A DNA stretch of 64,000 bases, from the NCBI RefSeq assembly GCF_000767055.1, contig NZ_CP006764.1, positions 124,001 through 188,000 of the forward strand. Direction: 5' to 3'. Below, in pieces: positions 25,358-34,080 of the stretch. The notes beneath the pieces are model-generated. The model did no database searches and was not told the origin of the DNA. It was given only the letters and a program-made list of their open reading frames with translations. How positions within the stretch are numbered: position 1 is the first letter of the stretch; each line of letters begins with the position of its first letter. The stretch comes from Corynebacterium doosanense CAU 212 = DSM 45436. Its GTDB lineage: Bacteria > Actinomycetota > Actinomycetes > Mycobacteriales > Mycobacteriaceae. Both the position numbers and the translations under genes were made by a program.

Positions 25358-27628
25358 ATGGACACTCCGACACAGCACGACCGTGAAGACGACACGCCGT
25401 CCGACACCGTCAGAGGTACAGTGGTCGATTCACTCGGACAGCCACTGCCGAGAATTTCGGTCAGCGACGGGCTACGAGTGACGCTCACCGATGACAACGG
25501 GGCATTCTCTTTCAACGGTGACCCGGACAACGGCGGTGCGCTTCCGGGCAGTGGTTTCATCACCGTCACCGTTCCAGCCGGCCTAACCGCAGACCGCTGG
25601 TTCTGCCGCACACGTAGCGGAGAAGACCTGCGGTTCGTCCTGGAACGGGCGACAGATCCCGCAGCGACCGCTCTTCCCTACCGTTTCGCCCATCTCACAG
25701 ATCTCCACATCGGTGGCGCTGCGATGTATCCGCAACCGGCTGAGCTCGGTGATGCCGAAGTGCTGGGTGCGCTGCTGCGGCGCATCGCCGAGCAGACCGA
25801 CGTGGCGTCATTCATGATCACCGGGGATCTCACCGACCGCGGCGTCGACGACCAGTACCGTGAACTCCTCCGGACCCTGTCGCACAGCCCCCGGCCGTGG
25901 CACACCGTTCCCGGCAACCACGACCACATGGCAGGTGACCGTTACCACAGCACTGTTAGCCGGACCGGCTACGAGATCCACACCGGTGACCCCGCCGCCT
26001 ATGAAACGTGGATGGGACCTCGCTGGTACTCATTCGACCTTCCCGGGCTCCACGTAGTCTGCATGGACTGGCTGACCGATGAACTTGACCTGGACGCCGG
26101 GATCCAGCGCTCCTGGCTGGCAGCGGATCTCGCCGCCTGGAATGCCGGGGGGCAGGGGGAACGTCCCTGGATTCTGCTGTACCACGACCAGCCCACCAGA
26201 GAATTCCTCGGCAGCGCACCGTATCCGCCGAAAGCCACGTTCTCCGGACACCGTCACACGGACCGGATCGTGAAGACTGACGACGTCCTCCACGTCAATA
26301 CTCCGCCGGCGATGTTCGGCGGAATCGACCACTCGGTGGCCGGGTACCGGGTCGTGGAGTGGGACGGCGAACAGATCACCGTGGTAACCGGTCCGAGCTT
26401 TCCGCCTGCCGGATCCGGCGGGACCGTAGGATCCGCCGGAAGCGCCGGGTCAGGTCGGGCTGCCGCGGAGGACACCCCTGCTCCGGTCACACCACTGTGG
26501 CAGCACGAACCTGACACCACAGGGTACCGGGCGGTAGCCGCAGGGCAGGGTACCGCGGGAACTCTGGTCGCCTACAGGGCCTGTGAAGGTGGTGAAGGCA
26601 GACTGTCCTGCCTCGACCTCGCCACCGGACGCACCGTATGGGAGCTCGACCTCGACACATGGCCTGCGGCCGACGCTCCCGTTCGAGGTTCGGTGGACGG
26701 CAGTCCTGTCGCGGTGATCGGTCTGGTTGACGGGTCTGTGATAGCAGTGGACGACACGGCCGGGACACTCCTCTGGCGCTTCGATTCCACCGATCCCATG
26801 CGACGGTTCTCCCTGCATTCCCCCGCAGTCACCGAGGGAACGGTCATTGCTGGAGATGTCTCCGATGTCGTCGGGATCTCACTGGACGACGGCACACTCC
26901 GGTGGCGTCGCCGGGACCTGGCCAACTACCAGACCTTCATCACCATGGCCTCCCCTGCCCCGGACGGTTCGAGAGTGGCTGTGGGGTCTTTTCCCGCCCC
27001 GGAGCGCATCAGCGTGCTGGACGCTGCAACCGGCGGTGACCTCGCTACCGCACATGCTCAGCAACAGTCCCGGACTACCGGCGAAAGCCCGTTCTCGCGT
27101 GCAGCTCTACCGGTGGCGACACCTGTATGGGCGGCCCCGACCGGGATCATCTACACGACTCTGAACGGAACATCCCGTCTGAACCCTTTCACCGCAACGG
27201 TGGAGTGGCAGCGACTCTCCCGGCGACCGTGGAATGAAGCGTCCCCGTTGTGCGTGCCCGACGGGGTTGTCGTGACCGACTCGTCAGGTGAGGTATCACT
27301 CCTCGACGTGGACACCGGGGACACCCGGTGGACCTGGAACTGGTCCCGGGACTCCTCCGGCGCTCCACTCGTCTGTCGCGGTACCTCCCGGAGAACGCCG
27401 GAGCCGCTGTCCGCCACTCCCGCGCTCGCAGGGGAGGAGATCCTTGTTCCCACACTGTGCGCCTCGGTGGTCGTCCTCGATGTATCCACCGGTGAGCTGC
27501 GTCGGGTCGTCCCCACCTGCGCACCGGTCACGGCCACCCCGATCCCGGGGCCGGTGGGCCACGGGCCGGGACTCCTGATGGTCACAGTGGAGTCGGACGG
27601 GGGTGTGCGATGCTATCCGCTGCAGTGA
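25358..27628 (+). CDS. Metallophosphoesterase with PQQ-like propeller
   Basis: 756 aa; ATG 25358 with AGGAGAG 10 nt upstream. Three parts: a carboxypeptidase-regulatory-like beta-sandwich (about 15-95: VRGTVVDSLGQPLPRISVSD), a calcineurin-like phosphoesterase (about 105-350) and a C-terminal PQQ/quinoprotein-like propeller (about 385-755, with blades such as LSCLDLATGRTVWELDLD). All metal motifs are present: LTDLHIGG (DxH), GDLTDRG, GNHDH, LLYHDQP and SGHRHTD. No signal peptide is seen, so it acts in the cytoplasm, presumably on a phosphodiester brought in by the adjoining importer. It overlaps the first permease gene by 19 bp. Confidence 0.87.
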   Translation: MDTPTQHDREDDTPSDTVRGTVVDSLGQPLPRISVSDGLRVTLTDDNGAFSFNGDPDNGGALPGSGFITVTVPAGLTADRWFCRTRSGEDLRFVLERATDPAATALPYRFAHLTDLHIGGAAMYPQPAELGDAEVLGALLRRIAEQTDVASFMITGDLTDRGVDDQYRELLRTLSHSPRPWHTVPGNHDHMAGDRYHSTVSRTGYEIHTGDPAAYETWMGPRWYSFDLPGLHVVCMDWLTDELDLDAGIQRSWLAADLAAWNAGGQGERPWILLYHDQPTREFLGSAPYPPKATFSGHRHTDRIVKTDDVLHVNTPPAMFGGIDHSVAGYRVVEWDGEQITVVTGPSFPPAGSGGTVGSAGSAGSGRAAAEDTPAPVTPLWQHEPDTTGYRAVAAGQGTAGTLVAYRACEGGEGRLSCLDLATGRTVWELDLDTWPAADAPVRGSVDGSPVAVIGLVDGSVIAVDDTAGTLLWRFDSTDPMRRFSLHSPAVTEGTVIAGDVSDVVGISLDDGTLRWRRRDLANYQTFITMASPAPDGSRVAVGSFPAPERISVLDAATGGDLATAHAQQQSRTTGESPFSRAALPVATPVWAAPTGIIYTTLNGTSRLNPFTATVEWQRLSRRPWNEASPLCVPDGVVVTDSSGEVSLLDVDTGDTRWTWNWSRDSSGAPLVCRGTSRRTPEPLSATPALAGEEILVPTLCASVVVLDVSTGELRRVVPTCAPVTATPIPGPVGHGPGLLMVTVESDGGVRCYPLQ

Positions 27629-28545
27629 CCGTGCCGGGGCGTCGCCGCCGGATAGTGGGGCTCGCCTTCGCCACACCTGCGCTCGTTGCGGTCAGCCTGT
27701 TCATTCTGTTGCCGGGTCTGCTGGCGTTGGTGGGCAGCCTGTTCAACATCAGGATCGGGTCGCAGACCTCGTGGAGGTGGGCAGGGCTCGACAACTACGG
27801 CACCGTTCTCGCGGATCCGGCGGTCCGCCAGGCGATCCTGAACACCCTGGTCTACTCGGTGATCACCGTGATCCCCGGTCTGGTCCTCGGCTTCCTCCTG
27901 GCACTGCTGGTCCATTCAGCCACCAGGGGAAAGCGTCTGCTCCAGGTACTGCTGTTCCTCCCGTACACAGGGAATCTTGTTGCCATGGGAGTGGTGTTCC
28001 GGTCGGTGTTCGCCAGCCCCTCGGGCCCGTTGAACAGTGTGCTGGGAGTGTTCGGTCTGGGACCGGTGGCTTTCCTCAGTGACCCTTCCCTGACTCTTCC
28101 CACGGTCGCTCTGGTCGGACTGTGGCGACTGGTGTCGTTCACGTTCCTCATCTACTTCGCGGGCCTCAGCAGCATACCGACGGTGGTGGAGGAGGCCGCT
28201 GACATGGACGGTGTCACAGGTGCAGCCCGAGTGCGTCACGTACTTCTTCCACTCCTCCGGCCTGTCAGTGCATTCGCCCTGGTGATGGCGGTTCTCCAGT
28301 GTGCGCAGGTTTTCGACACCGTCCGGATGATGACCGACGGTGGGCCTCTCGGTTCAAGTGAGACCGTACTCACCATGGCCTGGAAACTCGGGTTCGAGTA
28401 CTTCGACCTGGGGCAGGCAGCTGCGCTGAACACCATGCTCATCGCGGTTCTGATTCTCACAGGGGTGATCCACCGGCGGATTTCCCGACGTAGCGAACGT
28501 CCGTCAGCGGCAGGCGTCCCGCAGACGGGGGAGGAGAAGTCATGA
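27610..28545 (+). CDS. ABC permease, MalF/UgpA type (locus 1)
   Basis: About 311 aa with six membrane helices; the EAA loop is EEAADMDGVTGAARVRHVLL near residue 195. ATG 27610 lies inside the previous gene; GTG 27625 overlapping its stop is an alternative. It pairs with the next permease, overlapping by 4 bp. Type: carbohydrate uptake class 1, as in maltose and glycerol-3-phosphate importers. Confidence 0.9.
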   Translation: MLSAAVTVPGRRRRIVGLAFATPALVAVSLFILLPGLLALVGSLFNIRIGSQTSWRWAGLDNYGTVLADPAVRQAILNTLVYSVITVIPGLVLGFLLALLVHSATRGKRLLQVLLFLPYTGNLVAMGVVFRSVFASPSGPLNSVLGVFGLGPVAFLSDPSLTLPTVALVGLWRLVSFTFLIYFAGLSSIPTVVEEAADMDGVTGAARVRHVLLPLLRPVSAFALVMAVLQCAQVFDTVRMMTDGGPLGSSETVLTMAWKLGFEYFDLGQAAALNTMLIAVLILTGVIHRRISRRSERPSAAGVPQTGEEKS

Positions 28546-29369
28546 CCAGCACCGTGATCAGCACCGTGACCAGGTGGAGTGTCCTCTTCATCGCTGTCGT
28601 CATTTCTCTGGCACCGTTCCTCTGGATGGTGCGTACCGCCTTTGCGGGTCGGGAGGATCAGGTTGACTCAGGGCTCCGCCTCCTTCCTCCGGACCCGACA
28701 CTCGCCAACTTCTCTGAGGCGTGGACACGGGGTGGGCTCGGACACGCGATGCTGGTCGGTGTCGTAGTCACGGCGCTGATTCTCGTGCTTCAGCTCGCGG
28801 TGAGCATTCCGGCGTCATTCGCTCTCGCGAAGCTCGACTTCCCCGGTCGTAATGCCGCATTCGGGCTGGTTCTGGCCTGTATGTTGATCCCGGGCCAGGC
28901 GACTGCACTGCCGCTGTACATCGGGATCGGGAGTGCGGGGTTCGGAAACACTTTCGCGGCGTTGGTGATCCCGTTCACGGCGACGGCTATAGGACTGTTT
29001 CTGCTGCGTCAGCACATGGTGACCATCCCGGACACTCTCCTCGAAGCTGCCCGGACAGACGGTCTCGGTCTGTGGCGGACTCTGGTCCATGTCGTCGTCC
29101 CCAACTCCCGCTCTGCGATCGCGACCTTCTCGGTGCTGTCCGTCTTCGCACACTGGAACGACTACATGTGGCCACTGCTCATCGCCCGCTCCGATGCCCT
29201 GTACACCCCGCCGCTGGCACTGGCGGTGTTCCAGCAGGGAGAGACCGGAACCGACTACGGCGCGCTGAGCGCCGGGGCACTCATCGTGACACTTCCGATG
29301 ATCGCACTGTTCCTGGCTGCCCAGCAGCACTTCGCCCGTGGGATAGCGGGTGGGGAGGCTCCGGGCTGA
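28542..29369 (+). CDS. ABC permease, MalG/UgpE type (locus 1)
   Basis: 275 aa, six membrane helices; the EAA loop is LEAARTDGLGLWRTLVHVVV near residue 175, and the HWNDYMWPL motif typical of MalG/UgpE proteins is near 205. The ATG overlaps the stop of the first permease and follows GGGGGAGGAG. Forms the heterodimeric membrane channel with it. Confidence 0.9.
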   Translation: MTSTVISTVTRWSVLFIAVVISLAPFLWMVRTAFAGREDQVDSGLRLLPPDPTLANFSEAWTRGGLGHAMLVGVVVTALILVLQLAVSIPASFALAKLDFPGRNAAFGLVLACMLIPGQATALPLYIGIGSAGFGNTFAALVIPFTATAIGLFLLRQHMVTIPDTLLEAARTDGLGLWRTLVHVVVPNSRSAIATFSVLSVFAHWNDYMWPLLIARSDALYTPPLALAVFQQGETGTDYGALSAGALIVTLPMIALFLAAQQHFARGIAGGEAPG

Positions 29370-29459
29370 CATGACACGGGATCTCTCATCCGCTCCTCCG
29401 ACAGTTCTCCACCCCGACACTTCATCCCCAGTAATCACCAGACAGAAAAGGCAGGACCA

Positions 29460-30806
29460 ATGACCTCCACATCTTCAACCACCCGTCTGACCTCCACATC
29501 TTCAACCACCCGTCGCAGGCTCCGAGGCCGGAGCCTCGGCGCAGCACTGCTCACAGCGACCTCGCTCGCTGCGCTCACCTCCTGCTCCGGATCAGGGGAA
29601 GTCGCTGCCCCGGCGGAACAGGCCGACGTGTCCTCCTGCGACCCGTCCGGTGTGACACTCACCGCCGTATTTGCCAGCCAGGGTCGGCAGGGCGCTGAAA
29701 TGGCCAAAGAACAGCTGGAGAAGAAGTATCCGGGACTCACCGTGGAACTCAGGGCTGCCCCGGAGGGCACCAGCTACGACGAACTCACGCAGCAGGTTGT
29801 CGCGGACATTCAGGCAGGGTCGCGCCCGGACGTCATCATGCTGGGGCTTGACCAGCTCAGGTTCTGGGTAGACAACTACAGTCCCCGACCTCTCGACACC
29901 TCAGTGCTCAAGGACAGCTACCGCAAGAACTTCCTGGATGTCGGCACAATCAACGGGACCACCTACGTAGCCCCGTTCCAGATCTCGGTTCCGGTTCTCT
30001 TCACCAACACGACGATGGCCGGGCAGGCCGGAATCGACGAGCTGCCGACCACCCACAGCCAGGTGATCAGCGATGCGGAGAAGATCAAGGAGAAGACGGG
30101 AAAGAAACCTGTCCAGATTCCGCGTGACACCATCGCCTGGGGGTTCGTCCAGGCCTTCATCCAGAGCAACGGTGCCCGGTATGTCAACGATGACGGGACG
30201 GCCGGGTTCGACACCCCGCAGGGACGCGAGGCGCTGGAGATCTACCGGACCATCGGGGAGAAGGGACTGCAGAATCCGGTGTCCTGGCAGGATTCGATCA
30301 AGGAATTCAGCAGCGGCCAGGTCGCCTACTTCTTCGGGACACCGGCAGTGGCCGCGACAGTGAAGAAGGCGGTGGGTGACAGTTTCGACTGGACAGTGTC
30401 CGACATGCCGGTGCCGGACGGTGGTACCGCCAACCTCCCGGCAGGGGGCAACGGGTGGATGGTGCTCTCCGATGACGCCTGCCGGGCCGCGTACTCGAGC
30501 GAGATGATCAGCGACATGCTGGATCCGCAGGTGATTGCAAGCAGCGCACGGGAGAACAGCTACATTCCTGTTGACACCGCAGCCCAGGACATGCTCAGGC
30601 AGGATGCCGACTACGACAGCCCGCTAGGGTACGCATGGAAGTACGAGGGGACGCCGAGTGCTGGCGGCGGCTGGCCGGGACAGTCCATGGGAAGGGTGAA
30701 CCAGACGCTCCAGGACATGGTCCAGCAGATGACCGATCAGGGAAGGTCTGTCGACGAAGCGGTCTCTGACGCCGTGAAGAAGATCAACGGGGTGACTCAG
30801 CAGTGA
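29460..30806 (+). CDS. ABC solute-binding lipoprotein (locus 1)
   Basis: 448 aa, family 1 extracellular binding protein. The N-terminus is long and basic (RRRLRGRSLG), then a hydrophobic helix and lipobox LTSC (Cys near 43), so it is anchored outside the membrane. The mature protein has ADIQAGSRPDVIMLGLDQLRFW and PAGGNGWMVLSDDA segments typical of UgpB/MalE-like proteins. An exact 27-bp tandem repeat occupies codons 1-18. The gap 29370-29459 before it holds the ribosome-binding site AGGCAGGA. Confidence 0.9.
   Translation: MTSTSSTTRLTSTSSTTRRRLRGRSLGAALLTATSLAALTSCSGSGEVAAPAEQADVSSCDPSGVTLTAVFASQGRQGAEMAKEQLEKKYPGLTVELRAAPEGTSYDELTQQVVADIQAGSRPDVIMLGLDQLRFWVDNYSPRPLDTSVLKDSYRKNFLDVGTINGTTYVAPFQISVPVLFTNTTMAGQAGIDELPTTHSQVISDAEKIKEKTGKKPVQIPRDTIAWGFVQAFIQSNGARYVNDDGTAGFDTPQGREALEIYRTIGEKGLQNPVSWQDSIKEFSSGQVAYFFGTPAVAATVKKAVGDSFDWTVSDMPVPDGGTANLPAGGNGWMVLSDDACRAAYSSEMISDMLDPQVIASSARENSYIPVDTAAQDMLRQDADYDSPLGYAWKYEGTPSAGGGWPGQSMGRVNQTLQDMVQQMTDQGRSVDEAVSDAVKKINGVTQQ
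29461..29514 (+). repeat. Exact 27-bp tandem repeat at the start of the binding-protein gene
   Basis: Two identical 27-bp units (29461-29487 and 29488-29514) encode TSTSSTTRL and TSTSSTTRR. The duplication is in frame and lengthens the positive-hydrophilic part before the signal peptide by nine residues. Confidence 0.9.
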
Positions 30807-31966
30807 CATCCTTCGCCGGAGCAGTGCAGGAACAGGAATCCACCACGGGAGGGGACCACGCCAAGAGTATCCGTGTCCACGGACTGACCAGGACATTCGG
30901 AGAGGTCACTGCTCTCGACCACGTCGATCTGGACGTTATTCCGGGTGAGTCACTGGTACTTCTCGGCCCGTCCGGCTCCGGGAAGTCGACGTTCCTGCGA
31001 GCTGTCGCAGGGCTGGAGGAGATCGACTCCGGCGAGATCACCATTGGTGGCGTCCCACAACAGGGCCTGCCGCCTCACCGTCGTGACGTCGCCATCGTCT
31101 TCCAGAACTTCGCCCTCTACCCGCATCTGGACGCGCTCCGTAACATCACCCTGGGGCTTGTTCACGGTCTCGGCATGACCAGGGGAGATGCCGAGCTACG
31201 AGCCCGCGCGGTGGCGCAGCGTCTGCAGATCACCGAACTGCTGGGCCGCCGTCCCCGCGAAATGTCCGGGGGACAGCGGCAGCGCGTTGCTCTGGCCCGT
31301 GCACTGGCACGCCAGGCAGGGGTGGTTCTGCTGGACGAGCCCCTGTCCGGGATGGATGCGCAGCTCCACCTCGTCCTCCGGGAGGAGATAGCGACACTGT
31401 TGCGCAGCAGCGGGGCCACGTCTATCCATGTCACGCACGACCAGCAGGATGCCTTTGCCGTCGCTGACAGGGTGGCGGTGATTCACCGTGGGAGGATTGA
31501 GCAGATCGGTACACCCCGTGAGCTGTATTCGCGTCCGACTACCGCTTTCGTGGCAGGTTTCATCGGTACACCGCCGATGAACCTGGCCGAAGTGCGGGTC
31601 AGAGACGGGTACTGCACAGGTGGTTTTCTTGAGGGAGTTCCCCTGGAGGAGCTCGGAGGGATGCCCGTTCTCAGGGGAAGGGACCGGTTCCGCGTCGGTA
31701 TCCGGCCTGACGATCTCCGGTTGGGCACTCCCGGAGACAGTCGCGACCGGGTCATCGGGGTGACGGTCACTGCGGTCTCCTACGAAGGTGGCAGCCAGAT
31801 TGTCCGCCTGAGCCGCAATGGTGACGTCGCCGGTGGCACCCTGTCAGCGAGGATGACGGCTGACGCCTCAGTGAGCGAGGGTGACCGGATGTCGGCGTCC
31901 TGGAGCCGTGGTGCACTTCATGTGTTTGACGCGGAAACCGGTATACGGATCGACGCAGACAGGTGA
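30803..31966 (+). CDS. ABC ATPase, MalK/UgpC type (locus 1)
   Basis: 387 aa. Walker A GPSGSGKST (near 54), Q-loop VFQNFALYPHL, signature MSGGQRQRVALARAL, Walker B VVLLDEPLSGMD and the switch His in IHVTHDQQDA. The C-terminal TOBE-like regulatory domain starts near residue 255. GTG 30803 overlaps the binding-protein stop. It completes a full importer in one operon, so no shared MsiK-like ATPase is needed. Confidence 0.92.
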   Translation: MTSFAGAVQEQESTTGGDHAKSIRVHGLTRTFGEVTALDHVDLDVIPGESLVLLGPSGSGKSTFLRAVAGLEEIDSGEITIGGVPQQGLPPHRRDVAIVFQNFALYPHLDALRNITLGLVHGLGMTRGDAELRARAVAQRLQITELLGRRPREMSGGQRQRVALARALARQAGVVLLDEPLSGMDAQLHLVLREEIATLLRSSGATSIHVTHDQQDAFAVADRVAVIHRGRIEQIGTPRELYSRPTTAFVAGFIGTPPMNLAEVRVRDGYCTGGFLEGVPLEELGGMPVLRGRDRFRVGIRPDDLRLGTPGDSRDRVIGVTVTAVSYEGGSQIVRLSRNGDVAGGTLSARMTADASVSEGDRMSASWSRGALHVFDAETGIRIDADR

Positions 31967-31977
31967 AAGGGGAGGAC

Positions 31978-32631
31978 ATGAGAGGTGTCAGGGTCACAGC
32001 TCCCCGCGACAGGGATGCCCTGTACCGTCCGGGATACTCGGCCTACATCTTCGACTGGGACGGAACAGTCGCGGACAGTCACAGGGCGAACTACTCTGCC
32101 GTCAGCAGTGCGCTCAGGCTTGTCGGCGTCGACATCAGCTGGGAATGGTACATTGCGCGCCACGGGCTTTCGGCGGGAGAGATGGCCACGGCGGCTGCTG
32201 AAGAGGTGGGAAGGCGCATTGACGTCCCGAGGGTTGTCGAGTCCAGGGACGAATTCTTCCTCCGTGTTGTCGCCGATGTTGCACCGGTTGCCCCGGTCGC
32301 TTCAGTGATCCGCCGCTTGCAGGGTGGTGCTCCTGTCGCTGTAGCCACCGGAGGACCCCGGCGCACCGTGCTCCACACGATCGACATGTGGGAGATAGGA
32401 CACTTGTTCTCGGCAGTTGTCACCCGGGACGACGTGTCCTGCGGAAAGCCGGATCCGGCACTGTTTCTGCGGGCGTCGGAGCTGCTGGGTGTCCCGGCGG
32501 AGAAGTGCCTGGTCTACGAGGACAGTGATGAAGGGCTCGAAGCTGCGCGGAGGGCAGGTATGGACGCTGTGGACGTGCGACCCTGTCTGGCGTCGGAGCG
32601 GAGGGGCATGACGGCGCGCACACCGTCCTGA
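31978..32631 (+). CDS. HAD-family phosphatase (locus 1)
   Basis: About 217 aa. HAD motif I is FDWDGTVAD (nucleophile Asp), motif II lies in VAVATGGPRR, the Lys in SCGKPDPALF, and motif IV in LVYEDSDEGLEAARRAGM. The cap insertion after motif I places it in subfamily IA with phosphoglycolate and beta-phosphoglucomutase-like enzymes. Two starts are possible: ATG 31978 after AGGGGAGG, or GTG 31963 overlapping the ATPase stop. As the last gene of the operon it probably removes phosphate from the product of the phosphoesterase. Confidence 0.88.
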   Translation: MRGVRVTAPRDRDALYRPGYSAYIFDWDGTVADSHRANYSAVSSALRLVGVDISWEWYIARHGLSAGEMATAAAEEVGRRIDVPRVVESRDEFFLRVVADVAPVAPVASVIRRLQGGAPVAVATGGPRRTVLHTIDMWEIGHLFSAVVTRDDVSCGKPDPALFLRASELLGVPAEKCLVYEDSDEGLEAARRAGMDAVDVRPCLASERRGMTARTPS

Positions 32632-32660
32632 CTGAATGGCGGGGCGCAACCGACTGCCCC

Positions 32661-33280
32661 TCACCGCGGAGAAGTTCGACGCTGCCGCCCGGGTATCAGC
32701 CGCGCAGAGTTGAGGATGAACGCCGTCTCCGACCCGACATGGACGAAGGCGGCGACCACCGGGCTGAGCAGTCCGGACGCCGCCAGTACGATTCCTGCCA
32801 GGTCGACAGTCACGGTCCCGATGAAGTTGAACGTCACGATCCGGTGTGCCCGCCGGGCCGTGCGCAGGGTGGTGACCAGATCGCGGGGGTCGGAGCTGAC
32901 GAGAATGACGTCGGAGCTTTCCCGGGCGATGTCTGTTCCCCCTCCCATGGCGATTCCCACGTCAGCTTTCGCCAGCGCCGGGGCGTCATTGACCCCGTCG
33001 CCGACCATCACCAACCGGTGGCCTGCGGCCCGTTCGCGGTCGATCACAGTGGTCTTGTCCTCGGGGAGCAGGTCGGCGCGAACGTCGGTGACGCCCACCG
33101 CCCTGCCGACGGCGAGGGCCGTCCCGGCGGAGTCGCCGGTGATCATGATGGTGCGCACGCCTTCGTCGTGCAGGTCGGCGACAGCCTGGGAGGAGGTCGG
33201 CCTGATTTCGTCGGCGAGCAGTACAGAACCGGCGTACCTGCCGTCGATGCCGATGTGTACCGCGTTCCCGAAGCCGGGGT
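32661..33280 (-). pseudogene. P1B-type metal ATPase, C-terminal fragment
   Basis: Native sequence from about PGFGNAVHIGIDGRYAGSVL to the stop. The hinge motif GDGVNDAPALAKADVGIAMG is present, plus TIMITGDSAGTALAVGRAVG and two C-terminal membrane helices. The phosphorylation site (DKTGT), actuator and metal-binding helices are missing. Upstream codons come from an IS256 remnant on the other strand, so this is a deletion product. Confidence 0.82.
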
Positions 33281-33555
33281 GGACGAAGGTGTGGTCCAAC
33301 AATCCGACGGAGCGGTTGAACAAGGAGATCCGCCGGCGGACCAATGTCGTGGGGATCTTCCCTGACCGTGTTTCGGTGGTCCGGTTGGTCGGGGCAGTGC
33401 TGGCTGAGCAGTATGAGGACTGGATGCAGCAGCGTCGGTACATGCCTCTGGCGGTGCTGTCCTCGACGGCGGAGATGCTGGCGAAGGCCCGGGCAGCTGA
33501 CGGCGTCGGCGTCGGCGTCGTTGTCGGTGACGGTCAGGAGGCTCTGGTGGCGTAA
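33281..33555 (+). pseudogene. IS256-family transposase, C-terminal fragment
   Basis: About 90 codons from KVWSNNPTERLNKEIRRRTN to a stop at 33555. This is the region holding the catalytic Glu of Mutator-type transposases. It differs clearly from the copy at 8330-9568, so it comes from another element. It abuts the P-type ATPase fragment directly. Confidence 0.82.
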
Positions 33556-33651
33556 GGAATCCTGTTCCGTCAGCGGTCAGTTCATCGCTGAGTCAACCGC
33601 TGGCGGATACACCACCCAAAAGGACTTGACCTGGAGTGCCGTCACAGTAGT

Positions 33652-33673
33652 GACCAGGAGCAACGTCCTGGTC
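33652..33673. promoter_or_regulatory. 8-bp inverted repeat upstream of the recombinase
   Basis: GACCAGGA and TCCTGGTC separated by 6 nt. It lies in the 33556-34080 gap, which holds no gene I can support. It could be an operator or a recombinase site. Confidence 0.35.
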
Positions 33674-33822
33674 CAGAGAAGAGGAAGGTCGTGGCCACCA
33701 TCCTTGTGCTTGGGATGTCGGTGACTCACGACTTTGCTGGGACAATTACCCAGGTGCACAGCTGGTTTGCCTAGCTGAGCATTAGGAGTGTCTTTCGACG
33801 CTCGACGACCTTCGGAGCTTAG

Positions 33823-33842
33823 GACCTTCGGAGGTCGTTTTT
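33823..33842 (+). terminator. Hairpin followed by T-run
   Basis: GACCT-TCGG-AGGTC (33823-33836) with a stable tetraloop is followed by GTTTTT. This fits an intrinsic terminator or attenuator about 240 bp before the recombinase start. Part of the sequence (GACCTTCGGAG) also occurs just upstream at about 33806, so alternative pairing is possible. Confidence 0.5.
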
Positions 33843-34080
33843 CTTGTTCAGGGGAGCCAACCCAGGTGGGAGAGCACATCCCTGATGGTGCCCCAGGTTA
33901 CGGGGCTTGCCGCCTCCTACGCTACTTGCATCGGCCGCGCTTTATGTGTGTCTTTTTAGGGCATACCCCAACGGGACAGTGGACCTAGACCTCAACGCCC
34001 TGTCCCACCAAGTCCCAATCGGTGATTCTGATACACTTCTTGTTAAGGTCAATGACTCTAACGGGACGGTGGAGGTCTTC

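Noticed and set aside
33577-33879. 100-codon minus-strand frame upstream of the recombinase
   Set aside because: It crosses the terminator-like hairpin and an inverted repeat and has no coding signature.
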